A stretch of DNA of 38,268 nucleotides from Anthropogastromicrobium aceti (GTDB taxonomy: Bacteria > Bacillota > Clostridia > Lachnospirales > Lachnospiraceae), in NCBI RefSeq assembly GCF_025567095.1, contig NZ_JAOQJH010000032.1; one strand, written 5' to 3'. The translations under genes and the position numbers were made by a program. The notes beneath the pieces are model-generated. The model did no database searches, had not been told where the DNA came from, and saw only the letters and a program-made list of their open reading frames with translations. Positions 7,378 to 16,006 of the stretch are shown piece after piece (position 1 is the stretch's first letter; every line of letters starts with the position of its first letter).

Positions 7378-8736
7378 ATGCAAGTGGAAGAAAAAAACAG
7401 ACAGTTAAATGAAGATGCTGAAACAATAGAGGAAAAAAATGAGCTTCAAACAGGCAAAAAGAAACACAGAAAAAATAATTTTGCAGCAGGTATGGCAGTA
7501 GGTGCGGCAGCAGCAATCATGGGCTGTTCGCTGGCAGGTATATATTTCAGCCGTCATTATCGTTACAGTTCGCTCGCAACAGCATATTCATCGAGAGGAA
7601 CGAAGACAGCAACATCATCTACAGTCGAGTCACAGAATCAGGAGGCCATCACAGATGAGCTGATGACAAAATTAAAGCTTCTTGAACAGTGTGCCGATGA
7701 TTACTTTTTATTTGATACGGCAGATGCTAAGGATTATCAGGATAACATTTATAAAGGTTTTATGAATGCGCTTGATGATCCATATTCATGCTATTACACG
7801 GCAGATGAATATCAGACACTGATGGAATCAACAAGTGGAAGCTATGAGGGAATAGGTGTTGTTGTATCACAGAATGTTCAGACAAAGATCATTACTGTTG
7901 TGCGGCCGTTTGAGGGCTGTCCTGGTGCCGAGGCCGGTATGCTTCCGGGCGATATTTTAATAGAGGTTGCCGGGAATGATGTAAGCGGCATCGACGTAAG
8001 TACTGTTGTTTCCTGGATCAAAGGAGAGGGCGGTACTACAGTTGATATACGCGTATATCGTGAGTCAGAAGATAAGTATTATGATTTTACTGTTGAGCGA
8101 AGAAAAATTGAAGTCCCGACAGTTGCATATGAGATGTTAGAGGACAATATTGGCTATGTTCAGGTGACAGAGTTTGATGAGGTTACGTCAGACCAATATA
8201 TAGCAGCAGTTGATGATTTAAAGGCACAGGGCATGGAAGGTCTGATTGTAGATATTCGTGACAATCCTGGAGGTCTGTTAAGCTGCGTTGTAGATATGCT
8301 TGATTATATGCTTCCGGAAGGCACCATTGTCTACACAGAGGATAAAAATGGAGAAGGAGATACTTATACGTCCGATGCAGAGCATTATTTCGATCTTCCG
8401 CTTGCTGTGCTCGTAAATGGAAACAGTGCGTCAGCATCTGAGATTTTTTCGGGTGCCATTCAAGATTATGAGACAGGAACAATCATCGGAACACAGACCT
8501 TTGGAAAAGGAATCGTGCAAAGCATTTTGCCATTTAACGATGGAAGCGCAATTAAAATCACAGTATCACGTTATTTTACACCGCGCGGCACATGTATACA
8601 CGGAGAAGGCATCACCCCAGATGTAGAGGTAGAGCTAAACGAAGAACTTAAGACAAAACTGACAATCGAAAAAAGTGAGGATAATCAGCTGCAAAAAGCA
8701 ATAGAAAATGTGAAAGAGCAGATTGCGGCGGAGTGA
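7378..8736 (+). CDS. S41 C-terminal processing protease (CtpA/CtpB type)
   Basis: A 452-residue protein anchored by one N-terminal helix (AAGMAVGAAAAIMGCSLAGI, about residues 38-57), with the rest outside the membrane. A PDZ domain occupies roughly residues 145-215 (GIGVVVSQ, then GAEAGMLPGDILIEVAG). It is followed by the S41 catalytic core with DNPGG. The catalytic triad reads Ser352 (in SASASE), Lys377 (in FGKGIVQ) and Gln381. The spacing of 25 and 4 residues equals that of Bacillus CtpB. Such proteases trim envelope or signalling proteins. ATG 7378 is preceded by GAGG at eight bases; a GTG six bases later is an alternative. It stands directly upstream of a membrane-anchored deacetylase-like gene but is separated from it by a long leader. 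Confidence 0.92.
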   Translation: MQVEEKNRQLNEDAETIEEKNELQTGKKKHRKNNFAAGMAVGAAAAIMGCSLAGIYFSRHYRYSSLATAYSSRGTKTATSSTVESQNQEAITDELMTKLKLLEQCADDYFLFDTADAKDYQDNIYKGFMNALDDPYSCYYTADEYQTLMESTSGSYEGIGVVVSQNVQTKIITVVRPFEGCPGAEAGMLPGDILIEVAGNDVSGIDVSTVVSWIKGEGGTTVDIRVYRESEDKYYDFTVERRKIEVPTVAYEMLEDNIGYVQVTEFDEVTSDQYIAAVDDLKAQGMEGLIVDIRDNPGGLLSCVVDMLDYMLPEGTIVYTEDKNGEGDTYTSDAEHYFDLPLAVLVNGNSASASEIFSGAIQDYETGTIIGTQTFGKGIVQSILPFNDGSAIKITVSRYFTPRGTCIHGEGITPDVEVELNEELKTKLTIEKSEDNQLQKAIENVKEQIAAE

Positions 8737-8786
8737 CGTAAGAAGTCTGTAAGAAAAAAGTTATAGCATTATGCATGAAAATGAGG

Positions 8787-9005
8787 TACAATCATTTTTG
8801 ATGTAATCGGCTGGAAAAGAACCCCGTTTCTAAGGCAGTGAGATGAATTGCTAAAGGAAACATAACGGCAGCGGTGGGCGGAGAGAAATCGGTATTCCCC
8901 ACTGCCATGATGCAAGTCACAGCCGAACTATTTTCAACACGTCAGACTTCGTGAAAATACCGACTGTGAGTTGAAAAAATAAGAAATACGCCGGGGAAGT
9001 CCCCG
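8787..9005 (+). promoter_or_regulatory. Long structured 5' leader of the deacetylase-like gene, RNA class unknown
   Basis: A -10-like TACAAT at 8787-8792 would start a transcript near 8800, leaving about 220 bases before the gene. Helices visible: closing stem CGGCTG (8808-8813) with CAGCCG (8920-8925); CGTTTC with GAAAC; GCAGT with ATTGC; and a GC-rich hairpin GGCAG..GTGGG with CCCACTGCC. Downstream, ATTTTC pairs with GAAAAT, and TTTTCAAC can instead pair with GTTGAAAA. The loop segment TCGGTATT (8889-8896) is exactly complementary to AATACCGA (8956-8963), a possible pseudoknot. A CGGGG-AAGT-CCCCG hairpin (8992-9005) sits just before the ribosome binding site. Mutually exclusive pairings are riboswitch-like. 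I could not match a known class. Confidence 0.45.
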
Positions 9006-9020
9006 ACAGATTGGAGAAAC

Positions 9021-10775
9021 ATGAGTCAGAAAGATACAGAAAAAAACAAACGAAAAAAGAAAAAAGGCACAGGCCTGATTGTAGTTTGTGTGACACTGCT
9101 GATTCTTTTATTTGCTGTACTAATCATTTTGATTTGGCAGATCAGCCGTGTAGGAAACGGAGAGACTGTCGGTTTTGGTGGAAAAACAGGCAATACGCAG
9201 GCAGTATCACAAAATACGCCTTCTGTGACGCAGGAAGCTGCGCTGACAAGTTCATCAGGAAGCGAGGCAAATGCTGAGGAAGTTCAGACGCAGGCGCAGA
9301 CAGAAGCTGCACAGGCTGAGTCTGCAGCTGGTCAGACACAGGCAGCAGGACAGGCAACTATGATGGAGCCGCAGACATATGAGAATGATGCGAATGGAAA
9401 TATGATTGTTCCAGAGCGTCAGGCAGGTTCTATGGAAACAGAGCCAGCATGGGAATATGTACTGGAAAAGACTGGAGATAGTGTACTTGATGATGCTAAT
9501 TATTTAGCAGCGATGTATGATTATGATGGTGCAATCGCAAAGATCCAGTCAGTATCAGGATATGAGAGCAACGCAGCTTATACAGCAGCCATTGCAGATT
9601 ATGAGCAGAGAAAGAGCGAGGCTGTTGTCTACGCAGATAACAGCACAATTCCTCATATTTTCTTCCATACGCTTGTTGTTGATACAAGCAGAGCCTTTGA
9701 TGATAACATCGCAATCAGCAAGCAGGATGGTATGAACAAGGTAAAGGATTACAACTATGTAATGACTACAGTGGATGAGTTTTGCCGTATTCTTGAAGAA
9801 ATGTATACAAGAGGATATGTGCTTGTAAGCATTTATGATGTGGCATCATATGAGACACAGGCAGACGGCACACAGGTTATGAAGCATCAGCCGATTTATC
9901 TTCCGGAAGGCAAGAAGCCATTTGTTTTGTCTGTTGATGATGTAAGCTACTACGAATACATGACAGGTCACGGTTTTGCAAGCAAGCTCGTTGTTGGTGA
10001 GGATGGAACTCCGACAAGTGAATATACGAATTCAGATGGCAGCCTAAGCTATGGTTCATATGATGTTGTTCCGATTCTTGATGATTTTGTTGAGACTCAT
10101 CCAGACTTTTCATATCGCGGCGCTAAGGGTATCATTGCTCTGACTGGATATGAGGGTATTTTTGGATATCGTACAAGTGATTTCTGGTACAACAGCAACT
10201 GCGATTACTTTGATCAGTATTTCTCATGGAATCTGGAGAACAACTTAAAGAAGAAGCAGACTATGTATCAGCCAAATCCTAATATCGAGCAGGATAAGGA
10301 GAGTGCAAAGCAGGTAGCGCAGGCATGCCGTGATGATGGATGGCTGTTTGCAAGTCATACATGGGGTCACAACAAGGTCGGTGATTCTGGATCATATGAG
10401 CGTTTTGAGTCTGATTCCCGTTTGTGGGATCGCGAGGTAAAGCCGCTTCTTGGCGATGTTGATATCATCATTTATCCGCAAGGTGAAGATTTGTATGAGG
10501 GCTCCTGGAGAGGATATGATCCTGCAAATCAAAAGTATCAGCTGTTAAAGGAGTTAGGATTTAGCTACTTCTGCAGCGTTGACTCAAACCTTGGCTGGAC
10601 ACAGCTTGGAAATGAATATTTCCGTATGGGACGCGCTAATGTAGACGGACAGCGTATGTGGGAAGCAATCAGCTCCTATGTAGATCCGTCATCAGGTGCA
10701 AAGGATCGTTTGTCAGCATTGATTGATTCAAGATTAGTATTTGACTGGTCCAGACCAACGCCGGTAACAAAGTAA
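9021..10775 (+). CDS. Membrane-anchored polysaccharide-deacetylase-like protein
   Basis: 584 residues. A basic N-terminus and one transmembrane helix (LIVVCVTLLILLFAVLIILI, about residues 19-38) are followed by a Gln/Ala/Glu-rich low-complexity linker (about 60-115) and an extracellular NodB-like domain. Candidate metal ligands are Asp306-Asp307 (in LSVDDVSYYEY) and His446 and His450 (in SHTWGH). These fit the D/H-xxx-H pattern of carbohydrate esterase family 4, though the catalytic acid and base are not certain. Members deacetylate peptidoglycan or other cell-surface glycans. GGAG lies before the ATG, next to a small GC-rich hairpin that could modulate initiation. A long structured leader precedes the gene, and the M24 peptidase gene follows after 20 bases, probably as an operon. 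Confidence 0.78.
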   Translation: MSQKDTEKNKRKKKKGTGLIVVCVTLLILLFAVLIILIWQISRVGNGETVGFGGKTGNTQAVSQNTPSVTQEAALTSSSGSEANAEEVQTQAQTEAAQAESAAGQTQAAGQATMMEPQTYENDANGNMIVPERQAGSMETEPAWEYVLEKTGDSVLDDANYLAAMYDYDGAIAKIQSVSGYESNAAYTAAIADYEQRKSEAVVYADNSTIPHIFFHTLVVDTSRAFDDNIAISKQDGMNKVKDYNYVMTTVDEFCRILEEMYTRGYVLVSIYDVASYETQADGTQVMKHQPIYLPEGKKPFVLSVDDVSYYEYMTGHGFASKLVVGEDGTPTSEYTNSDGSLSYGSYDVVPILDDFVETHPDFSYRGAKGIIALTGYEGIFGYRTSDFWYNSNCDYFDQYFSWNLENNLKKKQTMYQPNPNIEQDKESAKQVAQACRDDGWLFASHTWGHNKVGDSGSYERFESDSRLWDREVKPLLGDVDIIIYPQGEDLYEGSWRGYDPANQKYQLLKELGFSYFCSVDSNLGWTQLGNEYFRMGRANVDGQRMWEAISSYVDPSSGAKDRLSALIDSRLVFDWSRPTPVTK

Positions 10776-10795
10776 AAACGAGAAGTCTGGCATAT

Positions 10796-11935
10796 ATGGA
10801 CATAAAGACAAAGACAGAAAGGCAGACAAAAGAGATGGTAAAAGAGACTGTATTTAAAGAAAGAGCACAAAAGGTTTTGACATCAATGAAGGAAAATGGC
10901 ATGGATCAGCTTATTGTAAGCGATCCTGCCTCCATCAACTATCTGATGGGAAGACTCATGAACCCGGGCGAACGTCTGATGGTACTTGTATTTGATGCAG
11001 CAGCTGGCAAGACTGAGCTTGTAATCAGCAAGCTGTACCCACAGGGAGATAATCCGATTTGGCCGGTTACGTATGTTGATGATGTTGATGACTGCGTTGC
11101 AATTCTTTCTGAGAAGATTGCAGAAACTGGCGTGATTGGCATTGATAAAAACTGGGCAGCAAAGTTTTTGCTTCGTCTTATGGAACTTCGTCCAAATCTG
11201 ACATACAAGAATGGTTCTTACATCATTGATAAGATTCGCCAGATTAAGACAAACGAAGAGCAGGAGTTTATGATCGAAGCCTCCAGATTAAACGATCTGG
11301 CAGTTGAGCGTCTTATCAAAGAGGTCAACAAAGGTTATACAGAGAAGGAACTTGCCGATAAGCTGCTTGATATTTATCACGATCTTGGTTCAGAAGGATT
11401 TTCCTTCTATCCGATTTGCTGCTACGGTGCAAATGCTGCTGACCCGCATCACAGTAACGACGATTCCACAGGAAAATCTGGCGACAGCGTAATTCTTGAT
11501 ATTGGATGCTTGTGGAATGGCTATTGCTCAGATATGACAAGAACTGTATTCTTGGGTAATGTAAGCGAAGAACAGAAGAAGGTATACAACATCGTAAAGA
11601 CAGCTAACGAGCGCGCAATCGCAGCAGTAAAGCCAGGTGTTCGCTTCTGTGATGTAGATGCAGCCGCAAGAGATTATATAACAGAGCAGGGATATGGCCC
11701 ATACTTTGTACATCGTACCGGTCATAACATCGGTCAGGAGGTTCATGAGGCAGGAGATGTCTCATCGGCAAATACAGATATATTAAAGCCGGGCATGACC
11801 TTCTCCATAGAGCCGGGTATCTACTTAACAGGAAATTTTGGTGTGCGTGTTGAGGATCTCGTTCTCGTAACAGAGGATGGATGCAAGGTCCTTAATCATT
11901 TTACCAAAGACATAATTGTAGTACCAGAAAAGTAA
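10796..11935 (+). CDS. M24-family aminopeptidase P / Xaa-Pro dipeptidase-like metallopeptidase
   Basis: 379 residues with the creatinase N-terminal domain (about 1-170) and the pita-bread M24 catalytic domain. The five metal ligands are in order: Asp235 (LDIGCLW), Asp246 (CSDMTRT), His310 (HRTGHNIG), Glu339 (SIEPGIY) and Glu353 (VRVEDLV). Such enzymes remove or split X-Pro N-terminal peptides in the cytoplasm, using Mn or Co. No strong ribosome binding site precedes ATG 10796, and GTG or ATG codons further in are possible, so the exact start is uncertain. Typical family N-termini (ERLKKVLEKM-like) would align from about residue 21. It follows the deacetylase-like gene closely and ends in a strong terminator. 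Confidence 0.88.
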   Translation: MDIKTKTERQTKEMVKETVFKERAQKVLTSMKENGMDQLIVSDPASINYLMGRLMNPGERLMVLVFDAAAGKTELVISKLYPQGDNPIWPVTYVDDVDDCVAILSEKIAETGVIGIDKNWAAKFLLRLMELRPNLTYKNGSYIIDKIRQIKTNEEQEFMIEASRLNDLAVERLIKEVNKGYTEKELADKLLDIYHDLGSEGFSFYPICCYGANAADPHHSNDDSTGKSGDSVILDIGCLWNGYCSDMTRTVFLGNVSEEQKKVYNIVKTANERAIAAVKPGVRFCDVDAAARDYITEQGYGPYFVHRTGHNIGQEVHEAGDVSSANTDILKPGMTFSIEPGIYLTGNFGVRVEDLVLVTEDGCKVLNHFTKDIIVVPEK

Positions 11936-11999
11936 AAATTATAGTAATGGATGTCACATTCATTGTGTAGTCAAACTACCGGGTATCCATAACAACAAA

Positions 12000-12046
12000 C
12001 AACCAACATTGTTGAGAAAAAATATCAACAATGTTGGTTGTTTTTC
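12000..12046 (+). terminator. Terminator after the M24 peptidase
   Basis: A perfect 15-bp stem CAACCAACATTGTTG / CAACAATGTTGGTTG is followed by a T-rich run. The end of the stem and the T-run also supply the -35 box of the next promoter. Confidence 0.93.
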
Positions 12047-12066
12047 TTTATAAAAGCTCGTATAAT
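12038..12066 (+). promoter_or_regulatory. Promoter of the ABC exporter operon
   Basis: TTGTTT (12038-12043) and TATAAT (12061-12066) are separated by 17 bases. The -35 box is part of the upstream terminator, and the -10 is followed two bases later by a dyad operator. Confidence 0.7.
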
Positions 12067-12068
12067 AT

Positions 12069-12090
12069 GAAGTTAGATAATACTAACTTC
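12069..12090. promoter_or_regulatory. Dyad operator (GAAGTTAG-N6-CTAACTTC), DtxR/IdeR-like geometry
   Basis: A perfect 8-bp inverted repeat with a 6-bp centre, located at the expected transcription start of the exporter operon. Its TTAG-N6-CTAA core is shared with sites at 19872-19887 and 20072-20087. The core spacing equals that in the DtxR iron box. A MarR-type repressor is an alternative. Confidence 0.6.
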
Positions 12091-12148
12091 TGGCATCATA
12101 AACTTAACCAGAACACAGTCTCATCAATATAAAGAGAGGGGGAACGTC

Positions 12149-12847
12149 ATGTTTCTGGAGATTAAAGGAATCAAAAAACATTTCGGCGAAGGCGACAGCC
12201 GTATCGAAGTGTTAAAGGGAATTGACATGGAGATTGAAAAAGGAGAATTATGCGTGCTTTTGGGACCTTCAGGTTCTGGGAAATCGACACTGTTAAATAT
12301 TATTGGGGGAATTGACGGTGCAGACAGCGGCTATATTGCAATTAATGGCGAAAAGACAGCCGATATGGACGAAAAGACGCTGACATTGTACAGAAGAAAG
12401 CATCTAGGTTATGTCTTTCAGATGTATAATTTGATTCCAAATTTAAATATCAAGGAAAATGTAGAGGTTGGTGCTTATTTAAGTGACAACCCACTTGATG
12501 TAGATGATTTGTTAAAGACACTTGGCTTGTATGAGCATCGTCATAAGCTGCCGAATCAGTTATCAGGAGGACAGCAGCAGCGAACAGCTATAGGAAGAGC
12601 CATTGTAAAGAATCCAGATATTTTGCTGTGCGATGAGCCAACAGGTGCACTTGATTATGCAACATCAAAGGAGATTTTAAAACTAATCGAGCAGGTCAAC
12701 CGCAAATATGGAAATACTGTTGTTATGGTAACACATAATAACGCAATCGAGAAGATGGCAGATCGCGTCGTAAAGCTTCATGATGGCCGTATTCGTGAGA
12801 ATTGCCGCAATGAGACGCGTATGGCAGCGGAGGATCTGGAATGGTAA
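12149..12847 (+). CDS. ABC transporter ATPase, MacB/LolD-like
   Basis: A 232-residue ATPase with Walker A GPSGSGKST at residues 39-47, a Q-loop in VFQMYNLIPNL, signature LSGGQQQRTAIGRA, Walker B ILLCDEPTGALD and H-loop THNN. The DEPTGALD form and the short length place it with the MacB/LolD/FtsE group that works with FtsX-type permeases in mechanotransmission or export, rather than with importers. AGAGGGGG lies before the ATG. Its stop overlaps the start of the permease gene by seven bases, so the two are translationally coupled. Expression is probably controlled by a repressor bound to the dyad just upstream. The substrate is unknown. Confidence 0.9.
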   Translation: MFLEIKGIKKHFGEGDSRIEVLKGIDMEIEKGELCVLLGPSGSGKSTLLNIIGGIDGADSGYIAINGEKTADMDEKTLTLYRRKHLGYVFQMYNLIPNLNIKENVEVGAYLSDNPLDVDDLLKTLGLYEHRHKLPNQLSGGQQQRTAIGRAIVKNPDILLCDEPTGALDYATSKEILKLIEQVNRKYGNTVVMVTHNNAIEKMADRVVKLHDGRIRENCRNETRMAAEDLEW

Positions 12848-15117
12848 AGAAAAAAACAAATCCATTGAATAAACGTTTTCTTAGGGAATTAAAGAGCGAG
12901 GCTGGAAAATATATTGTTCTGTTTGTATTTATAGCAGGTGTGATCGCGCTTGTATCTGGATTTTTGGTTGCGAGCGGCAGTATGTCACAGGCCTATGATG
13001 AGAGTTTTGAAAAATATAATATTGAAGATGGAAATTTTGAGGTTAAAAGAGAGGCATCAAGCGGTCTGTTAGACGCCTTGCAAAAGGATGGAACAAAGAT
13101 TTATCCAAACTTCTATAAAGAAGAACAGACAAAGAATGTGGAGAGTACGCTTCGTATTTTTAAGAAGCGTACAGAAATTGATCTGGAATGCCTGATGGAA
13201 GGAAGCTTTCCAGAAGATGAAAATGAGATTGCAATTGACCGTATGTATGCCGTAAATAATAAAATTTCTGTTGGTGATGTGATGGAACTTGGAGATGTGT
13301 CCTACACAATATGCGGTTTAGTGGCACTTTCTGATTACAGTGCATTGTTTTCATCCACGTCAGATATGATGTTTGACGCTGTGAGATTTGGTGTGGCTAT
13401 TGTGACAGAGGATGGATTTAATAAAATCAACGATGATCATCTTCACTACAATTATTCATGGCGTTACAGCGAGCGTCCGGCAGATGAGAAAGAGGCAAAG
13501 ACACTCAGCGAATCTTTCTTGAAAACTTTGTATGTAAATGCGCTTTTGAATCTGAACGGTGTCGAAGGCTTTATACCAGAGTATGTAAATCAGGCGATTA
13601 TCTTTACCGGAGATGATATAAAGGGCGATAATGCTATGTTTACCGTATTTCTTTATATCGTTATTGCTATTATTGCGTTTGTATTTGCCGTGACTACCAG
13701 CAACACGATCAACAAGGAATCAGCAGTAATCGGTACACTTCGCGCGTCTGGCTACTCAAAGGGCGAGTTGATTCGTCATTATATGGCAATGCCGATGCTC
13801 ATTGTCTTGATTGCAGCAGTGATTGGAAATATTTTAGGATACACTGTATTTAAAGGTTATATGGCAGCACTGTACTATGCAAGCTATAGCCTTCCGACTT
13901 ATGTCACGATCTGGAACGCCGATGCATTTGTCAAGACAACAGTAATTCCAGTGCTTTTGATGTTTGCCATTAATTTTATTATGCTGGCAGAAAAGATGAG
14001 TCTTTCACCGCTTCGTTTCCTTCGTCGTGATTTGAGCCGCAGACAAAAGAAAAAGGCATTTCGCTTAAAGACTACGATTCCTATTATGAAGAGGTTCCGT
14101 ATGAGAATCCTGTTTCAGAACATTCCAAACTATGTCATTTTGTTTATCGGAATTTTGTTCGCAAACCTGATTTTATTGTTTGGATTTATGTTTGGACCGC
14201 TGCTTGATCATTTCGAACAGGAGATTACAACTCATCTTCTTGCAGAGCATCAGTATGTGCTTGTAAGCGAAGAAAAGACAGAAAATAAAGAGGCGGAAAG
14301 CTATGATGTGACGGTATTAAAGACACAGGAGGGACGCTACAAGAGCGAGGAAGTGATGGTGTATGGCGTACAGGAAAACAGCGCTTACATAAAGAGCAGC
14401 CTTGCAGATGATGAGGTATTGATTTCAAATGCCTATGCAAATAAGCAGCATATCAAGACAGGTGATACAATTACATTGCAGGAAGAGTATGGGGAGAAAA
14501 CGTATTCCTTTACCGTTACGGGTATCTATACATATCCGGCAGCATTGTCTGTATTTATGAATTGTGATGCGTTTGAGAAAACATTTGAGAAGGGAAGCTA
14601 TTATCCAGGATATTTTTCAAATGAAGAACTGACTGATTTGACGCAGAAAAATATTGCAATGACTATATCAAAGGAAGATTTGACAAAGACCTCCAGGCAG
14701 CTTCGATTGTCAATGGGCGGTATGGCTGTTCTCTTCCAGGGCTTTGGCGTGATCATGTTTGCACTGCTTTTGTATCTGCTCTCAAAGGTAGTAATCGAGA
14801 AAAATGCGCAGTCAATTTCCATGGCAAAGATTTTAGGATACAGTGACAAGGAAATCAACCGCTTATATATTCGTACCACCACAATCGTATCAGTTGTTTC
14901 ACTTGTAGTGACAATAGGGTTATGTATTGTGCTACTGAAGGTTATCTGTGAGGTTGCGTTTGCAGAGTATTCTGGTTATTTGGAATTTTATATGGAACCG
15001 CTAGATCTGTTAAAAGTTCTTGCAGCCGGACTGATCACTTATGCCGTGATCTCATTCTTCCAGATCAAAAAAATAAAGGCAATTCCGATGACAGATGCCT
15101 TAAAAAACGTCGAGTAG
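12841..15117 (+). CDS. FtsX-domain ABC permease
   Basis: A 758-residue protein. There is an N-terminal helix (about 24-44), then a large extracellular region, then three helices of the first FtsX domain (about 264-286, 315-340 and 360-380). A further helix (about 428-450) begins a second extracellular loop, and a second FtsX domain closes the protein (helices near 630-655, 680-705 and 722-745). This duplicated arrangement is typical of large MacB-like permeases of Firmicutes, which export peptides, lipids or antimicrobials or act as sensors. The gene starts inside the ATPase gene. Its 3' end overlaps the convergent pseudouridine synthase gene by 18 bases with no terminator visible between them. 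Confidence 0.88.
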   Translation: MVKKKTNPLNKRFLRELKSEAGKYIVLFVFIAGVIALVSGFLVASGSMSQAYDESFEKYNIEDGNFEVKREASSGLLDALQKDGTKIYPNFYKEEQTKNVESTLRIFKKRTEIDLECLMEGSFPEDENEIAIDRMYAVNNKISVGDVMELGDVSYTICGLVALSDYSALFSSTSDMMFDAVRFGVAIVTEDGFNKINDDHLHYNYSWRYSERPADEKEAKTLSESFLKTLYVNALLNLNGVEGFIPEYVNQAIIFTGDDIKGDNAMFTVFLYIVIAIIAFVFAVTTSNTINKESAVIGTLRASGYSKGELIRHYMAMPMLIVLIAAVIGNILGYTVFKGYMAALYYASYSLPTYVTIWNADAFVKTTVIPVLLMFAINFIMLAEKMSLSPLRFLRRDLSRRQKKKAFRLKTTIPIMKRFRMRILFQNIPNYVILFIGILFANLILLFGFMFGPLLDHFEQEITTHLLAEHQYVLVSEEKTENKEAESYDVTVLKTQEGRYKSEEVMVYGVQENSAYIKSSLADDEVLISNAYANKQHIKTGDTITLQEEYGEKTYSFTVTGIYTYPAALSVFMNCDAFEKTFEKGSYYPGYFSNEELTDLTQKNIAMTISKEDLTKTSRQLRLSMGGMAVLFQGFGVIMFALLLYLLSKVVIEKNAQSISMAKILGYSDKEINRLYIRTTTIVSVVSLVVTIGLCIVLLKVICEVAFAEYSGYLEFYMEPLDLLKVLAAGLITYAVISFFQIKKIKAIPMTDALKNVE

Positions 15118-15993
15118 CACGCGTTTCATATCATCTGGAAGTGGCGCCTCAAAGCAAAGGGGCACATGAGTGATAGGATGCTCAAAGGAAAGACGGCATG
15201 AGTGGAGCGCCTGACGTGTGATAAATTCCATATCTGGATTGTAGAGGTAATCACCGACAAGCGGAAAGCCTAAATATTTCATATGAATCCGTATCTGATG
15301 GGTGCGGCCTGTCTCAAGCTGTAAAGAGACAAGGCTGTGCCCATTTTTTGTTTCTAATGTTTTGTAATGAGTTACGGCGCGTTCTCCGTGTTCAAAATCT
15401 ACACAGCGCTCAATTATAGAGCCAGGCTTTCTTGAGAGCGGTGCAGTGATTGTGCCGGACGCAGGAGTAACGACACCGCGCACAATCGCCAGATATTCAC
15501 GCGTAATTGCATGACGAACAGCCATATCAGAAAGAACGGCAGAGGAGAGCATATTTTTGGCAATTACTGTAAGCCCTGAGGTATCTCGGTCTAAGCGGTT
15601 TGTGCAGCGAAAGATAAAATTGCCGCTGTCACGGTAGTACCAGGCAAGAGCATTTGCCAGTGAATTATAATAATTGTCCATAGAAGGATGAATAGGCATT
15701 TTAGCCGGCTTATTTGCAACAAGAATATCCTCATCCTCGTAGACAATTGAAAGAGGAAGTTTTACAGGAGGCACATGGTAGGAGGAATGCTCCTCAACAA
15801 TATGTACTGTCAGAATGTCGCCTTCATGAAGAGGTGTGTTTGTGCGGCTTGGCGTGCCATTTATAAGAAGATGTTCCATGTTTTTGCGAAGCCGCGTCAA
15901 AAGGTGAGAGGAAAAGCCGCGGCGCGATAAAAACTGATCTGCGCGCAGGTCACTTTCTTCAATCGAGACGGTATAAGTAAGTGTTCGGTCCAT
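15100..15993 (-). CDS. RluA-family pseudouridine synthase
   Basis: About 297 residues. An S4-like RNA-binding region occupies residues 10-65 (ADQFLSRRGFSSHLLTRL), and the RluA/RluD catalytic domain follows. The active-site motif is RLDRDTSG at residues 133-140 with catalytic Asp135. Position 132 is Asn where HRLD is usual; the catalytic aspartate is intact. The LETGRTHQIRIHM motif near residue 220 confirms the family. It isomerises uridines in rRNA or tRNA, but the site is not predictable. The ATG at 15993 has AAAGG upstream and follows the EamA stop by 13 bases, so they form an operon. Confidence 0.9.
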   Translation of the reverse strand: MDRTLTYTVSIEESDLRADQFLSRRGFSSHLLTRLRKNMEHLLINGTPSRTNTPLHEGDILTVHIVEEHSSYHVPPVKLPLSIVYEDEDILVANKPAKMPIHPSMDNYYNSLANALAWYYRDSGNFIFRCTNRLDRDTSGLTVIAKNMLSSAVLSDMAVRHAITREYLAIVRGVVTPASGTITAPLSRKPGSIIERCVDFEHGERAVTHYKTLETKNGHSLVSLQLETGRTHQIRIHMKYLGFPLVGDYLYNPDMEFITRQALHSCRLSFEHPITHVPLCFEAPLPDDMKRVLLDVF

Positions 15994-16006
15994 AAAATGC
16001 CTTTCT

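Noticed and set aside
8800..8930. Cobalamin riboswitch before the deacetylase-like gene
   Set aside because: Scattered matches exist (GGAA, GGTG, CCCCACTG, AAGTCA). But the GGTG segment pairs with CCCAC in a local hairpin, the spacing is wrong, and the gene has no B12 link. I kept it as an unassigned leader.
8800..9005. c-di-AMP (ydaO) riboswitch, because such elements often control envelope genes
   Set aside because: The conserved ydaO core blocks are not seen.
12069..12090. Reading the dyad as part of a terminator
   Set aside because: No T-run follows, and the full terminator is already at 12000-12046.
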